Positions 1 through 8,639 of a stretch of DNA of 64,000 bases are shown one piece after another. Positions within the stretch are counted from its first letter, which is position 1; each line of letters opens with the position of its first letter. This stretch comes from Erythrobacter sp. EC-HK427 (lineage in GTDB: Bacteria > Pseudomonadota > Alphaproteobacteria > Sphingomonadales > Sphingomonadaceae): the NCBI RefSeq assembly GCF_902498745.1, contig NZ_LR701479.1:376292-440291 (forward strand), written 5' to 3'. The notes under the pieces are model-generated. The model was not told where the DNA came from and did not search any database. It saw only the letters and a list, made by a program, of their open reading frames with translations. The position numbers and the translations under genes were made by a program.

Positions 1-1
1 C

Positions 2-1057
2 CTGCTTTCCGGACTGGTGATCGGCGTGGCACTTTTCGCGCTGCGGGAACCGCTGTTCGTGCTGATGCAGGCCGATGCCGCGATCCTGCCGCTGATCGAT
101 GAATTCATGGCGCCCTTCGCGCTCGGTTTTCCGCTGATGATGACGATGATGGGCATGACCGGGGTGATGCGCGGGCAAGGCGCGGCCAAGAGCAATACGG
201 CGGTGCTGATCCTTTATTCGGCGGCGAACTGGGTGCTCGATCCGCTGCTGATTACCGGAGCGTTCGGGATTGCGGGATACGGCGTGGCGGGCGCGGCCTA
301 CGCCACGATTGGCGGCTGGCTGATCGCCATCGGTTTCGCCTTCTGGCTGCTCGGGCGGCTCGATTTGCCCTTTGCGCCGGGGTCGGTTCGCAATTGCCAA
401 TGGGGCAAGCAGCTCGCCGCGATCAGCCGCGTGGCCGCGCCTGCCGCCTTTACCAATTCGATCAATCCGGCGGGGCTTGCCGTGCTGACCGCCCTGCTCG
501 CCGCAGAGGGCCAAGCAGCGGTTGCAGGCTTTGGCACAGGCGGGCGCTTGCAGAGTTTTGCCGTGGTGCCGCTTCTGGCGCTGTCAGGCTCGATCGGCTC
601 TATCGTCGGGCAGAACTGGGGCGCGGCGGAATATGGCCGGGCGCGTAGCGCGCTGCTCCAAGCGTGTATCTGGGCGGCAGGCTATGCGCTGGTTGCCGCG
701 GCCGGCCTGTTCCTGTTCGCCGACTGGTTCGCGCGGGCTTTCACCGACGATCCGGAGGTGAGCGCCGCCACGGTGCAATATCTCGCAATATCGGTGTGGG
801 GCTATGCCGGCTTCGGCGTGCTGATCGTGGTCAACGGCGCGTTGAACGCCATCGACCGTGCGTCGAGCGCGATGGCGCTGTCGCTTTCCCGCGTGCTGCT
901 GGTGATGATCCCCATCGCCTGGCTCGCCCGCGCCGCTTTGGGCACCGAGGCGATTTATTATGCAGAGCTCGCCGCCAATCTGCTGGGCGGACTGGCGGCG
1001 GCGGCCATCGCGTGGTGGGCGCTGTGGCACAAGGCACCGCGCCCGCAACCGGCCTAA
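2..1057 (+). CDS. MATE family efflux transporter, 5' end cut by window edge
   Basis: This is the C-terminal part (about 351 residues) of a multidrug and toxin extrusion (MATE) transporter, an inner-membrane antiporter that exports drugs or metabolites using an ion gradient. The reading frame is open to the first base, so the true start lies outside the window; the GTG at 17 is only an internal codon. Visible features are repeated hydrophobic segments and the MATE-like stretch MRGQGAAKSNTAVLI, followed by a loop and the second six-helix half. The stop overlaps that of the convergent phyR gene by two bases. The family assignment is firm; the substrate cannot be told. Confidence 0.85.
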   Translation: MLSGLVIGVALFALREPLFVLMQADAAILPLIDEFMAPFALGFPLMMTMMGMTGVMRGQGAAKSNTAVLILYSAANWVLDPLLITGAFGIAGYGVAGAAYATIGGWLIAIGFAFWLLGRLDLPFAPGSVRNCQWGKQLAAISRVAAPAAFTNSINPAGLAVLTALLAAEGQAAVAGFGTGGRLQSFAVVPLLALSGSIGSIVGQNWGAAEYGRARSALLQACIWAAGYALVAAAGLFLFADWFARAFTDDPEVSAATVQYLAISVWGYAGFGVLIVVNGALNAIDRASSAMALSLSRVLLVMIPIAWLARAALGTEAIYYAELAANLLGGLAAAAIAWWALWHKAPRPQPA

Positions 1058-1845
1058 AGCGGACGCGTGCTCCCGAAGAACAGCGCCTGGCTGATCGCCG
1101 CGCGCACCGCATCTTCTTGGAACGGCTTCGTAATCAGATAGGTCGGCTCGGGCCGGTCTCCGGTGAGCAGCCGTTCGGGATAGGCGGTGATGAAAATCAC
1201 CGGCACGCTGCCCTGCGCAAGGATATCGTCCACCGCATCAAGGCCGGAAGACCCGTCCGCCAGCTGGATATCCGCCAGCACCAGACCCGGCGTTTGCCCG
1301 GCGATAACGTCCTGCACCTGTGTGCGGGTGGCGGCGGTGCCGCAAATCTCGTGGCCGAGCGCGCGCACCAGATCTTCGAGCTGCATCGAAATGAGCGCCT
1401 CATCCTCGATTATCAGCACGCTGGTGGTCGATTCGCGATCAATCTCGGCCACCGCCTCGCGCACCAAAGTCTCGATTTCTGCAGGCTCCATGCCCATGAT
1501 CGTGGCTGCGTCGGCGGCGCTGAAATCTTCCACCGTGGTGAGTAACAAGGCCTGCCGGTTGAGCGGGGTGATCCGCCGCAACTGGCCCTGTGCGGCGATT
1601 TCGTGCACGCTGCCCGAGGCCTGCGCATCAGCGACTTCGAGATAGGCGCTCGACCACACGCGCGAGAACGCGGCGTAGAGCGGCACGCGCCCACCGCGCA
1701 GCGATCCTGCCAGTTCCTCATCGGCCAAGGCCGCTTCCAGGGTCGCCTGCACAAAGGCATCGCCGGTCGACTGCGAGCCCGTCAGCGCGCGGGCATAGCG
1801 GCGCAGGAACGGAAGATGAGCCGCAACTTCGGCACCGATGGACAT
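1054..1845 (-). CDS. phyR: General stress response regulator PhyR (sigma-like domain plus receiver)
   Basis: PhyR is the anti-anti-sigma factor of the alphaproteobacterial general stress response: when phosphorylated it binds NepR and frees EcfG. The 263-residue product has an N-terminal ECF-sigma-like domain (about residues 8-138) and a C-terminal receiver (142-260). The receiver has the acidic pair E147-D148, the phosphorylatable D192 in LADIQLADG, the FITAYPE variant of the FATGUY motif, and the ITKPF lysine. I chose the ATG at 1845, which has GAGGGG just upstream, over an ATG further out. An exact EcfG promoter lies 35 bases before it. Unusually, nepR and ecfG are not adjacent but 27 kb away. 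Confidence 0.95.
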   Translation of the reverse strand: MSIGAEVAAHLPFLRRYARALTGSQSTGDAFVQATLEAALADEELAGSLRGGRVPLYAAFSRVWSSAYLEVADAQASGSVHEIAAQGQLRRITPLNRQALLLTTVEDFSAADAATIMGMEPAEIETLVREAVAEIDRESTTSVLIIEDEALISMQLEDLVRALGHEICGTAATRTQVQDVIAGQTPGLVLADIQLADGSSGLDAVDDILAQGSVPVIFITAYPERLLTGDRPEPTYLITKPFQEDAVRAAISQALFFGSTRPL

Positions 1846-1879
1846 AGAAAACCCCTCACGGAATGGATGATGCAGAGTG

Positions 1880-1904
1880 AACGCCCGGTGCGACTGGCGG
1901 TTCC
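1880..1904 (-). promoter_or_regulatory. EcfG-type promoter of phyR
   Basis: Read on the minus strand the site is GGAAC (1904-1900), a 16-base spacer, then CGTT (1883-1880). This is an exact match to the general-stress sigma factor consensus GGAAC-N16/17-CGTT. The -10 end is 35 bases before the phyR ATG at 1845, a normal leader length. It implies positive feedback of EcfG on phyR. Confidence 0.85.
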
Positions 1905-2055
1905 GGCCTTGCGTGCGCACCGTATCCGGCAGCTTTTCGGAAGGATGCAAAAAATTTCACGCCGCCGGGGAACCCCTCGCCGGAATGCGCATTTCATTAC
2001 CATCACCGCCGAAGACCCCCCCTCCCGTCCAAATCGGCAGGTGATACGATCCCGG

Positions 2056-2088
2056 AAGGCCCTCGCTCCCATGCGGAGCGGGGGCCTT
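2056..2088 (-). terminator. Terminator-like hairpin after the GNAT-fold gene
   Basis: Arms of 14 bases with one G-T wobble (2056-2069 and 2075-2088) enclose a five-base loop, 20 bases beyond the stop of the gene ending at 2108. The T-run is weak in both directions, so this is a probable, not certain, intrinsic terminator. Confidence 0.5.
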
Positions 2089-2107
2089 TCAAATTTCGGG
2101 CCGCGCC

Positions 2108-3319
2108 TCACAGATCCTTCTGGTAAATCCGGTATTCGCGGTTGATCTTGGATTCGATCGCATCGGCGATGGCGACCATCCCTTGATTGTCTTCCAGAAT
2201 CCAGCCAACCTCCGCCCGCTGTGCCCCGTGCTCGGCCACGGCATAGCGGCGGATATATTCGATCATCATAAAGGCAAGCTGGCTGGCGAGCCGCGAGTTC
2301 TGGTATTCCGGCACCACCCCCATCAGTGGCACGCGCCAGTTCACCGCGTCCGGCTTGCGCAGCCACCAAAGCAGCTTCGCCCAGTTGAAGGGGAAGAGCT
2401 TGCCGTCAAAATCCTTGAGCTTCAGATTGATGTCAGGCCATGCGAGCATGAAAGCAGCAGGCTTGCCATCGACTTCGGCAATCATATTCGCGCCCGACTG
2501 GATCAGCGGTTTCAGCTTCTTGCCGCCATAAGCCTTCTCGCGTTCGGTAAAGGGCACAAAGCCCCAATTCTTCGACCATGCGGAATTGAGAATGTCGAGG
2601 ATGATATCCGCCTCCTCGGCAAAGCGCGATGTATCCACGGGCCGCACCTTGATCTTGCTGCTGCGCTCGCCCGAGGCGACGATGCGGTTCACCAGTTCGG
2701 GGAAACCGTCGCGCACATTGTGCAGATCATAGGTGTAAAGCCGCTTGGCCACGGCATAGCCTTGGGCCTCCACCCAGCCTTCATAAGCGGCATTGTGGTG
2801 CCCCATTAGCAGCATAGGCGGGTGATCGTGGCCTTTGACCAGCAGCCCCGGCTCTTCCCACACCGACAGGCTGATCGGCGCGAGCACGCGGGTCATGCCT
2901 TCCTCGCGCAGCCACTGTTCGGCACGGGCAATGAGCGCGGCCATCACCGCGTCGTCCGTGGCTTCCATCAGCCCCCAATTGCCCGTTCCCGGCCCCATGC
3001 CCTGTTCGGGCGGCTGGGCGAGCGCGAGTTCGTCATAATGCGCGGAAATCCGCCCGACGACCGCTCCGCCGCGCTTGGCGAGGAACAATTGCATCCGCGC
3101 GTGATCGTGAAACGGGTTCTTCCCCGGCGTCAGCAGTTCCACCATATCGGCGCGCAAGGGCGGCACCCAATTCGGGTCATTGGCATTCAGTCGATAAGCG
3201 CAATCGATAAATGCATTGAGGTCGGACTTGCCCGCAACGGGCACAATCTCTATTTCAGCGGCCAATTCCGGCGTCCTTCGTTCAGCTGCGAGCAGCACTT
3301 TTTGTGTCAGGGGCGTCAT
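2108..3319 (-). CDS. GNAT-fold N-acetyltransferase-like protein
   Basis: This 403-residue protein resembles a conserved alphaproteobacterial family with an acetyltransferase (GNAT) fold; its substrate is unknown to me. The N-terminal half has NANDPNWVPPLR and KNPFHDHARMQLFLAKR, typical of the family, and the C-terminal half has MGVVPEYQNSRLASQL, which looks like the acyl-CoA-binding segment. I start it at the ATG at 3319 (MTPLTQKVLL) because the longer version adds a non-homologous-looking arginine-rich leader. It is divergent from the desaturase gene at 3400. The fold is a moderate-confidence call; a biochemical function is not claimed. Confidence 0.6.
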   Translation of the reverse strand: MTPLTQKVLLAAERRTPELAAEIEIVPVAGKSDLNAFIDCAYRLNANDPNWVPPLRADMVELLTPGKNPFHDHARMQLFLAKRGGAVVGRISAHYDELALAQPPEQGMGPGTGNWGLMEATDDAVMAALIARAEQWLREEGMTRVLAPISLSVWEEPGLLVKGHDHPPMLLMGHHNAAYEGWVEAQGYAVAKRLYTYDLHNVRDGFPELVNRIVASGERSSKIKVRPVDTSRFAEEADIILDILNSAWSKNWGFVPFTEREKAYGGKKLKPLIQSGANMIAEVDGKPAAFMLAWPDINLKLKDFDGKLFPFNWAKLLWWLRKPDAVNWRVPLMGVVPEYQNSRLASQLAFMMIEYIRRYAVAEHGAQRAEVGWILEDNQGMVAIADAIESKINREYRIYQKDL

Positions 3320-3399
3320 AACAAGCGTGCGCCGCGCCGCAACGGTTTGAAGCCAAGCGCTGTGGAACACTTGGAAAGCGTAAAGAGCAGACCATCGTC

Positions 3400-4485
3400 A
3401 TGAACCCGGCGACATCACCCGATAATGTGCATACCGGCCCCGCCGTAGAGCGCCGCCGCGTGCACGCCGATATTCCCGATGACAAGGCGATGCTGAAAGC
3501 CGCAGCGCAATTGACGCGCGATATCGACAAGGCCCGCCCCGAAATCTACTGGCCCGATATGCTGGTGAGCGCCTTTGCGGGATATGCCCTGCTGGCGGGC
3601 GCTATTCTGCTGGAGCCGACATGGCTTGCCGTGCTGAGCGGTGTGTTGGCGATTTACCCGCTCTATCGCGCGCTGCTGTTTATTCACGAAATCAGCCATC
3701 TGCACCGTGACGCGCTGCCCGGTTTCCGCACCGCGTGGAATCTGGTGGTGGGCATTCCGATGCTTACGCCAAGCCTGATGTATGACAGCCCGCACCGCAT
3801 CCACCATTCGCGCCAGCGTTATGGCACGGCGGAAGACCCCGAATATATGCCGCTCGCGCTGATGAAGCCGTGGAGCCTGCCGTTTTTCGTCCTGGTCGCC
3901 GCGCTTGCGCCGATTGCACTGGTGGTACGCTGGGGCGTTCTTGCGCCCATTGGCGTGGTGATCCCCGCCGTGCGCCGTTTCGCGTGGGAGCGGTTCTCCA
4001 CCCTCGCCATCAATCCCGATTTCCGCCGCCGTCCGGCGGACGAGAAAGACCGGAACTGGTTCCTCTTCCAGCAGGCGGGATGCAGCCTCTGGGCGCTGTT
4101 CCTGATGAGCACGCCGTTCTGGCTCGGCTGGAAGCCGTTGCTGGTCGCCATGGCGGTGACGGGCGCGGTGGCGACGTTCAACCAGCTGCGCACGCTCGTC
4201 GCCCATTTGTGGGAGAATGACGGCGAGGCGATGACGGTGACCGCGCAATATCTCGACAGCGTCAACGTGCCGCACTGGATCGCGGGCCTGTGGGCGCCCG
4301 TAGGCCTACGCTATCACGCGACGCACCACCTGATGCCCTCGCTCCCTTACCACTCGCTGCACGAGGCGCACAAACGCATCAGCGCGCATCTGGGCGCAGG
4401 CTCGACCTTTGACGAGGCCAGCCACAAGGGAATGTGGCCGCTGGTGGGCCGGATCGCGAAAAGCACGATGGGGCGGCGGGGTTAG
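3400..4485 (+). CDS. Fatty acid desaturase family protein
   Basis: This 361-residue integral membrane protein carries the three histidine boxes of membrane di-iron desaturases/hydroxylases: HEISHLH (about residue 92), HRIHH (about 130) and HATHH (about 308). Hydrophobic segments lie between the boxes. These enzymes insert double bonds or hydroxyl groups in acyl chains or carotenoid-like lipids using O2. The residues needed for metal binding are present. It is divergent from the GNAT-fold gene and convergent with lptG, with a GC-rich repeat acting as a terminator between. The lipid substrate cannot be deduced. Confidence 0.8.
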   Translation: MNPATSPDNVHTGPAVERRRVHADIPDDKAMLKAAAQLTRDIDKARPEIYWPDMLVSAFAGYALLAGAILLEPTWLAVLSGVLAIYPLYRALLFIHEISHLHRDALPGFRTAWNLVVGIPMLTPSLMYDSPHRIHHSRQRYGTAEDPEYMPLALMKPWSLPFFVLVAALAPIALVVRWGVLAPIGVVIPAVRRFAWERFSTLAINPDFRRRPADEKDRNWFLFQQAGCSLWALFLMSTPFWLGWKPLLVAMAVTGAVATFNQLRTLVAHLWENDGEAMTVTAQYLDSVNVPHWIAGLWAPVGLRYHATHHLMPSLPYHSLHEAHKRISAHLGAGSTFDEASHKGMWPLVGRIAKSTMGRRG

Positions 4486-4491
4486 CCGAAG

Positions 4492-4613
4492 CTCCCCTCC
4501 CCTTGGGGAGGGGCTGGGGGTGGGGGTTCCACGCCAATTTGATGCCGTACCCCCATCCCAACCGTAGGCGCTTCGCACCGTCTGCGACTCCCCCAAGGGG
4601 AGGGCTCTTTTTT
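4492..4613. repeat. GC-rich inverted repeat element with intrinsic terminator
   Basis: The element begins with a self-complementary CTCCCCTCCCC-TT-GGGGAGGGG (4492-4515) followed by a G-run, and ends with an inverted, diverged copy (about 4585-4605). The inner flanks also pair (the GGCTGGGGGTGGGG side with the CCCCATCCCAACC side). The right hairpin CTCCCC-CAA-GGGGAG runs into GGCTCTTTTTT, which would terminate the desaturase transcript on the plus strand. Elements of this form are common between genes in alphaproteobacterial genomes. Confidence 0.65.
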
Positions 4614-4637
4614 CGCGCGAGCTTTCTTGGAGGCGCG

Positions 4638-5735
4638 CTACTCCTCTGTCCGCACAAGCACCGCCTCGCCGACGAACAGGAACAGGAAGAAAGGCGCCCA
4701 TGCCGCGAGCAGGGGCGAGTATCCGCCGAAGCTGCCCATGGCGAGCGCGGCGTTGTCGACGACGAAATAGGCAAAGCCCAGCGCCATCCCGATCACCGCG
4801 CGCAGGAACAGATTGCCCGAGCGGGCAAGCCCAAAGCCCGCCACCGCGCCCAGAAGCGGCATCAGGATGGCGGACAAAGGCCCTGCGATCTTGTGCCACC
4901 ATTTGGCTTCGAGCTCGTCCGTCCGGCGGCCTGCCGATTGCAGCGCTTCGATGCTATTGCCCAATTGCATCAGCGTCTCGCCATCGGGATCGACGCGGCC
5001 GAGTTCGACCTGCCCGATGGTCACGCCTTCGGCCAGCACCATAGTGCCCAGATCGGTTGCCTCGGCGGTGGCGACGACAAAGCCCGTCGCGTCCTCCATC
5101 TGCCAGCCGGGATTGGCGAAGGTGGCGCGGTCGGCGCGCACCTGCCGCACGATCATGCCATTGCCGTCGCGGCTGTAATAGGTGACGTCGGTCAGCACCG
5201 TCGCCTCGCCCCGCCCGCTCGCGCTGCGCGCCATCAGCACGCTCGATCCGTCGCTGAAATAGACATTGCCGCGCGTGTCGGGCGTTGCCGGAACCGCGGC
5301 ATATTCCACGTCCTCCCACGCTTTCAGCGTCGCGGTGGCGCGGGTGACGATGCGCTCGTTAAAGGCGAACGAAACCCCGGCAATCACCACGCCCAGCAGC
5401 AGCAGCGGCGCGAGGATCTGGTGTGCGGAAAGCCCCGCCGCTTTCATCGCGATCACTTCGGAATTCTGGTTCAGCCCCGCCAGTGTGATGATCGTTGCCA
5501 GCAGCACCGAATAGGGCAGGAAACGCGCGACCAGCTGCGGCACGCGGAGCGAGACATATGTCCACAGCTCGGCATTGCCATTGCCCTCGACGGCAAGAAT
5601 GTCCCCCGTCTTGCCCAGCAGATCGAGCGACATCAGCACCAGCACCAGCATCGCCAGCACCGCGACAATGCGCACCGCGAACATCTTCGTCAGATAGATC
5701 GTCAGCCGCCGCGAGGGGAAGAAATCAAGCAGCAC
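4638..5735 (-). CDS. lptG: LPS export ABC transporter permease LptG
   Basis: LptG is one of the two permease subunits of the LptB2FG transporter that extracts lipopolysaccharide from the inner membrane and pushes it across the periplasm. The 365-residue product has the YjgP/YjgQ layout: N-terminal helices (RIVAVLAMLVLVLMSLDLL), a large periplasmic beta-rich domain (about residues 110-270), and three C-terminal helices. I chose the GTG at 5735 because AGGAGGG sits five bases upstream; it overlaps the end of lptF by 11 bases, so the two are translationally coupled. lptB is not in the window. Confidence 0.9.
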   Translation of the reverse strand: MLLDFFPSRRLTIYLTKMFAVRIVAVLAMLVLVLMSLDLLGKTGDILAVEGNGNAELWTYVSLRVPQLVARFLPYSVLLATIITLAGLNQNSEVIAMKAAGLSAHQILAPLLLLGVVIAGVSFAFNERIVTRATATLKAWEDVEYAAVPATPDTRGNVYFSDGSSVLMARSASGRGEATVLTDVTYYSRDGNGMIVRQVRADRATFANPGWQMEDATGFVVATAEATDLGTMVLAEGVTIGQVELGRVDPDGETLMQLGNSIEALQSAGRRTDELEAKWWHKIAGPLSAILMPLLGAVAGFGLARSGNLFLRAVIGMALGFAYFVVDNAALAMGSFGGYSPLLAAWAPFFLFLFVGEAVLVRTEE

Positions 5736-7056
5736 CGCGGCCCTCCTGCAACGCGCCGCGTTCGGCCAGTTCGGCCTGCTGCATCGCCAGATCGTCCTCC
5801 GTACCAAACTCGCCTTCGGGCACCACGCCTTTCAGCCGGTTGCGCCCGAACAGCTTGCTAAGCGCGCGGCCGATTTTCGAGTAGGCCTTTTCGAGGAAGC
5901 CGATGGGCCGCCCGCCCGGCACGAAGGCGACTTGATAATACATCCAGAAAATCATCGCCGCGAGCACCGCAAACGGTCCCCACAGCGCAAGGAAGGGGTC
6001 AAGCTGGCCGATGGCGGCGACTTCCGATCCGTACTGGTTGATCTTGTGATACGCGACGACGATGATGATCGAGAGGAAGACGCCCAGCGCGCTGGTCGAC
6101 CGTTTAGGCGGGATGGCGAGCGACACCGCGAGCAGCGGCAGCATCAGCATCATCACCACTTCGACCATGCGGTAATTGAACACTGCTTGGCTGGCGACGC
6201 GTGCCTCCGCACTGCTTTCCTCGCTCCAGCCGATTTCGAGCAATTCGGGCAGCAGATATTCGCGTTCGCTCTCCCCGCGTTCGCGGAACTGTTCGAGCGC
6301 GGGCAGATCAATCGGCAGATCGTGCTGGGTGAAGCTGAGGACGCGCGGCGGGCCTTCTGGCACTTCGTGCACAATCGTCCCGTCCACCAGCCGCAGGATG
6401 ATCGTGTTGCGGTCTTCCCGATTGGCGAGGAAGCGTCCGTGGCGGGCCGAGATCGACAGCACCTGCCCGTCATCATCCGCCAGCCGCGCGAAGATGCCGT
6501 CGAGCTGGCGGCCTTCATCCTGACTGCCTTCGATCCGCAGCGCCATCCGGTCTTGAATGACGTTGAACTCGCCGACCTTGATCGACGCACCCAAGGCGCC
6601 CGAGCGCAATTCGAATTGCAGTTCCTGATAATCGAAATGGGCGCGCGGCTGGATATAGCCGACAATCGCGAAATTGAGCGCCACCAGCCCGAACGTCAGC
6701 AGATAGGGCACCCGCAGCAGCCGCGTATACGACCAGCCGACCGCGCGCATCACATCCAGCTCGCTGGACGTCGCCAGCTTGCGGAACGCCAGCAGCACGC
6801 CCAGCAACAGCCCCAGCGGGATCGACAATCCGGCATATTCCGGAATGAGGTTCATCAGCATCCGGAAGACGACATTGATCGGCCCGCCTTCGGCGCTCAC
6901 GAATTCGAACAGGCGCAGCATCTGCTCCAGCATCAACAGGCTCGCCGCGAGCACGAACACGCCGACCATAGGCACAATCGTGAGCCGGAAAATGTAGCGG
7001 TCGGCAGCGGTGATGAAGCGGGACAACAGGTTCACTCGATTATGCAGCGATTGCAC
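5725..7056 (-). CDS. lptF: LPS export ABC transporter permease LptF
   Basis: LptF pairs with LptG in the lipopolysaccharide export complex of the inner membrane. The 443-residue product starts with ITAADRYIFRLTIVPM, typical of the YjgP/YjgQ family, then has transmembrane helices, a periplasmic jellyroll domain in the middle and three helices before a long charged cytoplasmic tail (about 60 residues). The start is a GTG at 7056; an in-frame GTG at 7035 is an alternative. It is the first gene of the lptF-lptG pair. Confidence 0.9.
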   Translation of the reverse strand: MQSLHNRVNLLSRFITAADRYIFRLTIVPMVGVFVLAASLLMLEQMLRLFEFVSAEGGPINVVFRMLMNLIPEYAGLSIPLGLLLGVLLAFRKLATSSELDVMRAVGWSYTRLLRVPYLLTFGLVALNFAIVGYIQPRAHFDYQELQFELRSGALGASIKVGEFNVIQDRMALRIEGSQDEGRQLDGIFARLADDDGQVLSISARHGRFLANREDRNTIILRLVDGTIVHEVPEGPPRVLSFTQHDLPIDLPALEQFRERGESEREYLLPELLEIGWSEESSAEARVASQAVFNYRMVEVVMMLMLPLLAVSLAIPPKRSTSALGVFLSIIIVVAYHKINQYGSEVAAIGQLDPFLALWGPFAVLAAMIFWMYYQVAFVPGGRPIGFLEKAYSKIGRALSKLFGRNRLKGVVPEGEFGTEDDLAMQQAELAERGALQEGRGAA

Positions 7057-7117
7057 CCTGCCCTAGCGCCATTTTTGCAGGAGGTCAGCCCCCGCTCGAG
7101 GCCCGTGGCCCGCGCGC

Positions 7118-7504
7118 TTAGGCCTTCTCCAGCGTGCATTGCAGCGGATGCTGGTTCTGGCGGGCGAAATCCATCACTTGGTTCACTTTGGTTTCGGCGA
7201 CTTCGTAAGGAAAAATGCCGCACACGCCGACACCGCGCTGGTGAACGTGCAGCATGACGCGGGTCGCCTGTTCCAGATCCATGCGGAAGAACCGCTTGAG
7301 TACCAGCACGACGAATTCCATCGGCGTATAGTCGTCATTGAGCATCAGCACCTTGTACTGGCTCGGCTTTTTGGACTTGGCGCGGGTTTTGGTGGCGACG
7401 CCGACCTGCCCTTCTCCGCCGCTCACGCCGGTATCATCGCCATCCTCGTCGGCGGCGGTCACGGCCCAGTCGGGGCGAGGCGAAGGAAGGGGAAGTGCAT
7501 TCAT
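7118..7504 (-). CDS. clpS: ATP-dependent Clp protease adaptor ClpS
   Basis: ClpS binds the N-domain of ClpA and delivers N-end-rule substrates to ClpAP. The 128-residue product has a disordered N-terminal tail of about 45 residues, then the conserved core: [17 protein letters not shown], the [14 protein letters not shown] stretch and the [10 protein letters not shown] segment. The substrate-binding [10 protein letters not shown] residues are intact. The ATG at 7504 fits the family. clpA is not adjacent. The gene stands alone between lptF and the phasin. Confidence 0.95.
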   Translation of the reverse strand: MNALPLPSPRPDWAVTAADEDGDDTGVSGGEGQVGVATKTRAKSKKPSQYKVLMLNDDYTPMEFVVLVLKRFFRMDLEQATRVMLHVHQRGVGVCGIFPYEVAETKVNQVMDFARQNQHPLQCTLEKA

Positions 7505-7644
7505 TGAAGAGCCAAATATCGTATCGCGGGCCCCGGCTGCAAGAGGGCTAAGGCACTATATCTCACAAGCCCGCAGGATAGACCGTGCGGGTTTACGAAT
7601 TTCCTACCCGCTCCAGCGGCGCGAGACTGGCGCAAAACGCAAAC

Positions 7645-7672
7645 GGGCCGGACAGCCAAAGCTGCCCGGCCC
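7645..7672 (-). terminator. Intrinsic terminator after the phasin gene
   Basis: A 12-base hairpin with one mismatch (GGGCCGGACAGC at 7645-7656 and GCTGCCCGGCCC at 7661-7672) with a CAAA loop lies 58 bases past the phasin stop. On the minus strand it is followed by a TTTGCGTTTTGCG stretch. Confidence 0.7.
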
Positions 7673-7729
7673 GAATTCTACCGTCCGCCGGAGGGAGAGG
7701 AGAGTGGCGGAGCGGTGGAATGCGGAGGT

Positions 7730-8500
7730 TTACGCGACCTTCGAGAGCTTCTCGGCGGCAACGTTCACGCGGCCCGAAATCGGGGCGGCAACGTCGTTCG
7801 CCAGCTTCACGGCAGCGTCGGTGTTCTTCGAGGTGGCCGCAACCATCGCATCGAAGTTGCGACGCAGGATCTTGCCCTGCAGCTGGAACAACTCGGTCGG
7901 GCTCTTGATCGCAGCCATTTCCTTGAGATCAGCGGTCATGGTTTCGTAGACCGTCTTGGCTTCGTCGGCATAGGCCTGGCCCATGGTCTGCACGCCTTCG
8001 GCAAGGATCTTGCCGCTTTCGACGACAGCTTCGACATTGCCCTTGGCGAATTCGGTCATTTCGGTGACAGCTTCGGTGCCCTTGTCGTAAGCCGACTGCG
8101 CACGGTCCTGCATTTCCTTCATGGCGCCGGTCATGGTGTCGGTGACGACGGCGGTGTAATCGGTAGCTTTGGTAGCCATAATCTTTTCCTTGAGCTGGGT
8201 AACAGTGGGTTGGGTTTTGGCTGCGGGCGCCTTCTTTGCAGCAGGCGTCTTCTTCGCAGCGGCTTTCTTGGTTACGGTCTTCGGCGCGATGGCCTTTGCG
8301 GGAGCGGCGGCGGTTTTGGCCGGAGCCTTGGCAGCGACCTTCTTCGCCGGAGTCTTCTTCGCGGGAGCCGGTTTGGCAGCCGACGCCTTAGCCGGAGCCG
8401 CCTTTTCAGCCGTCACCGCAGCCGAAGCATCGGCGTACGCCTGGTCAGCATTGTCTTCGGTTTTCACCGGAGCCTTGGTGGTTGCCTTCGTGGTGGCCAT
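7730..8500 (-). CDS. phaP: Phasin family protein with histone H1-like N-terminal extension
   Basis: Phasins coat polyhydroxyalkanoate (PHA) granules. Residues 108-256 form a typical phasin (MATKATDYTAVVTDTMTGAM and a helical, amphipathic remainder). It is preceded by about 107 extra residues dominated by Ala, Lys and Pro with AKKTPAKK- and AAKKAPAAK-type repeats, like histone H1 or the DNA-binding tail of PhaF/PhaM-type granule proteins. The ATG at 8500 has GAGGA upstream. A second ATG at 8179, with AGGAAA upstream, would give a short phasin without the tail. It lies just downstream of phaC on the same strand, with its own repeat-rich promoter region. Confidence 0.85.
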   Translation of the reverse strand: MATTKATTKAPVKTEDNADQAYADASAAVTAEKAAPAKASAAKPAPAKKTPAKKVAAKAPAKTAAAPAKAIAPKTVTKKAAAKKTPAAKKAPAAKTQPTVTQLKEKIMATKATDYTAVVTDTMTGAMKEMQDRAQSAYDKGTEAVTEMTEFAKGNVEAVVESGKILAEGVQTMGQAYADEAKTVYETMTADLKEMAAIKSPTELFQLQGKILRRNFDAMVAATSKNTDAAVKLANDVAAPISGRVNVAAEKLSKVA

Positions 8501-8536
8501 ACAATCCTCGCTTCCGGGACGCTCCATTGCGATCCC

Positions 8537-8600
8537 TTGTTGCAGTGCACAATATATGTTTGTGCAACTGCGAAGTCAAGGATTATTGTGCACTGCACAA
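8537..8600 (-). promoter_or_regulatory. Inverted TGTGCA-type repeats upstream of phaP (candidate PhaR-like operator)
   Basis: TTGTTGCAGTGCACAATA (8537-8554) and TATTGTGCACTGCACAA (8584-8600) are inverted copies of each other with one indel. A further TGTGCAACTGC lies between them. They sit 37-100 bases before the phaP start. Related TGTGCAGC repeats precede phaC, so a shared PHA regulator such as PhaR is plausible, but no regulator gene is in the window. Confidence 0.55.
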
Positions 8601-8639
8601 AAGTCGTAGAAATGGCGGAAAACCGGGCCTCCGGACGGG

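Noticed and set aside
4050-4080. Minus-strand EcfG-like GGAAC-N16-CGTC
   Set aside because: It lies inside the desaturase gene, points at no start, and the -10 is not CGTT.
4434-5861. Long open frame opposite lptG
   Set aside because: Low-complexity, Arg/His/Gln-rich translation antisense to a clear permease gene.
5932-7257. Long open frame opposite lptF and clpS
   Set aside because: Translation is of His/Gln/Arg composition without domain structure; the sense genes are certain.
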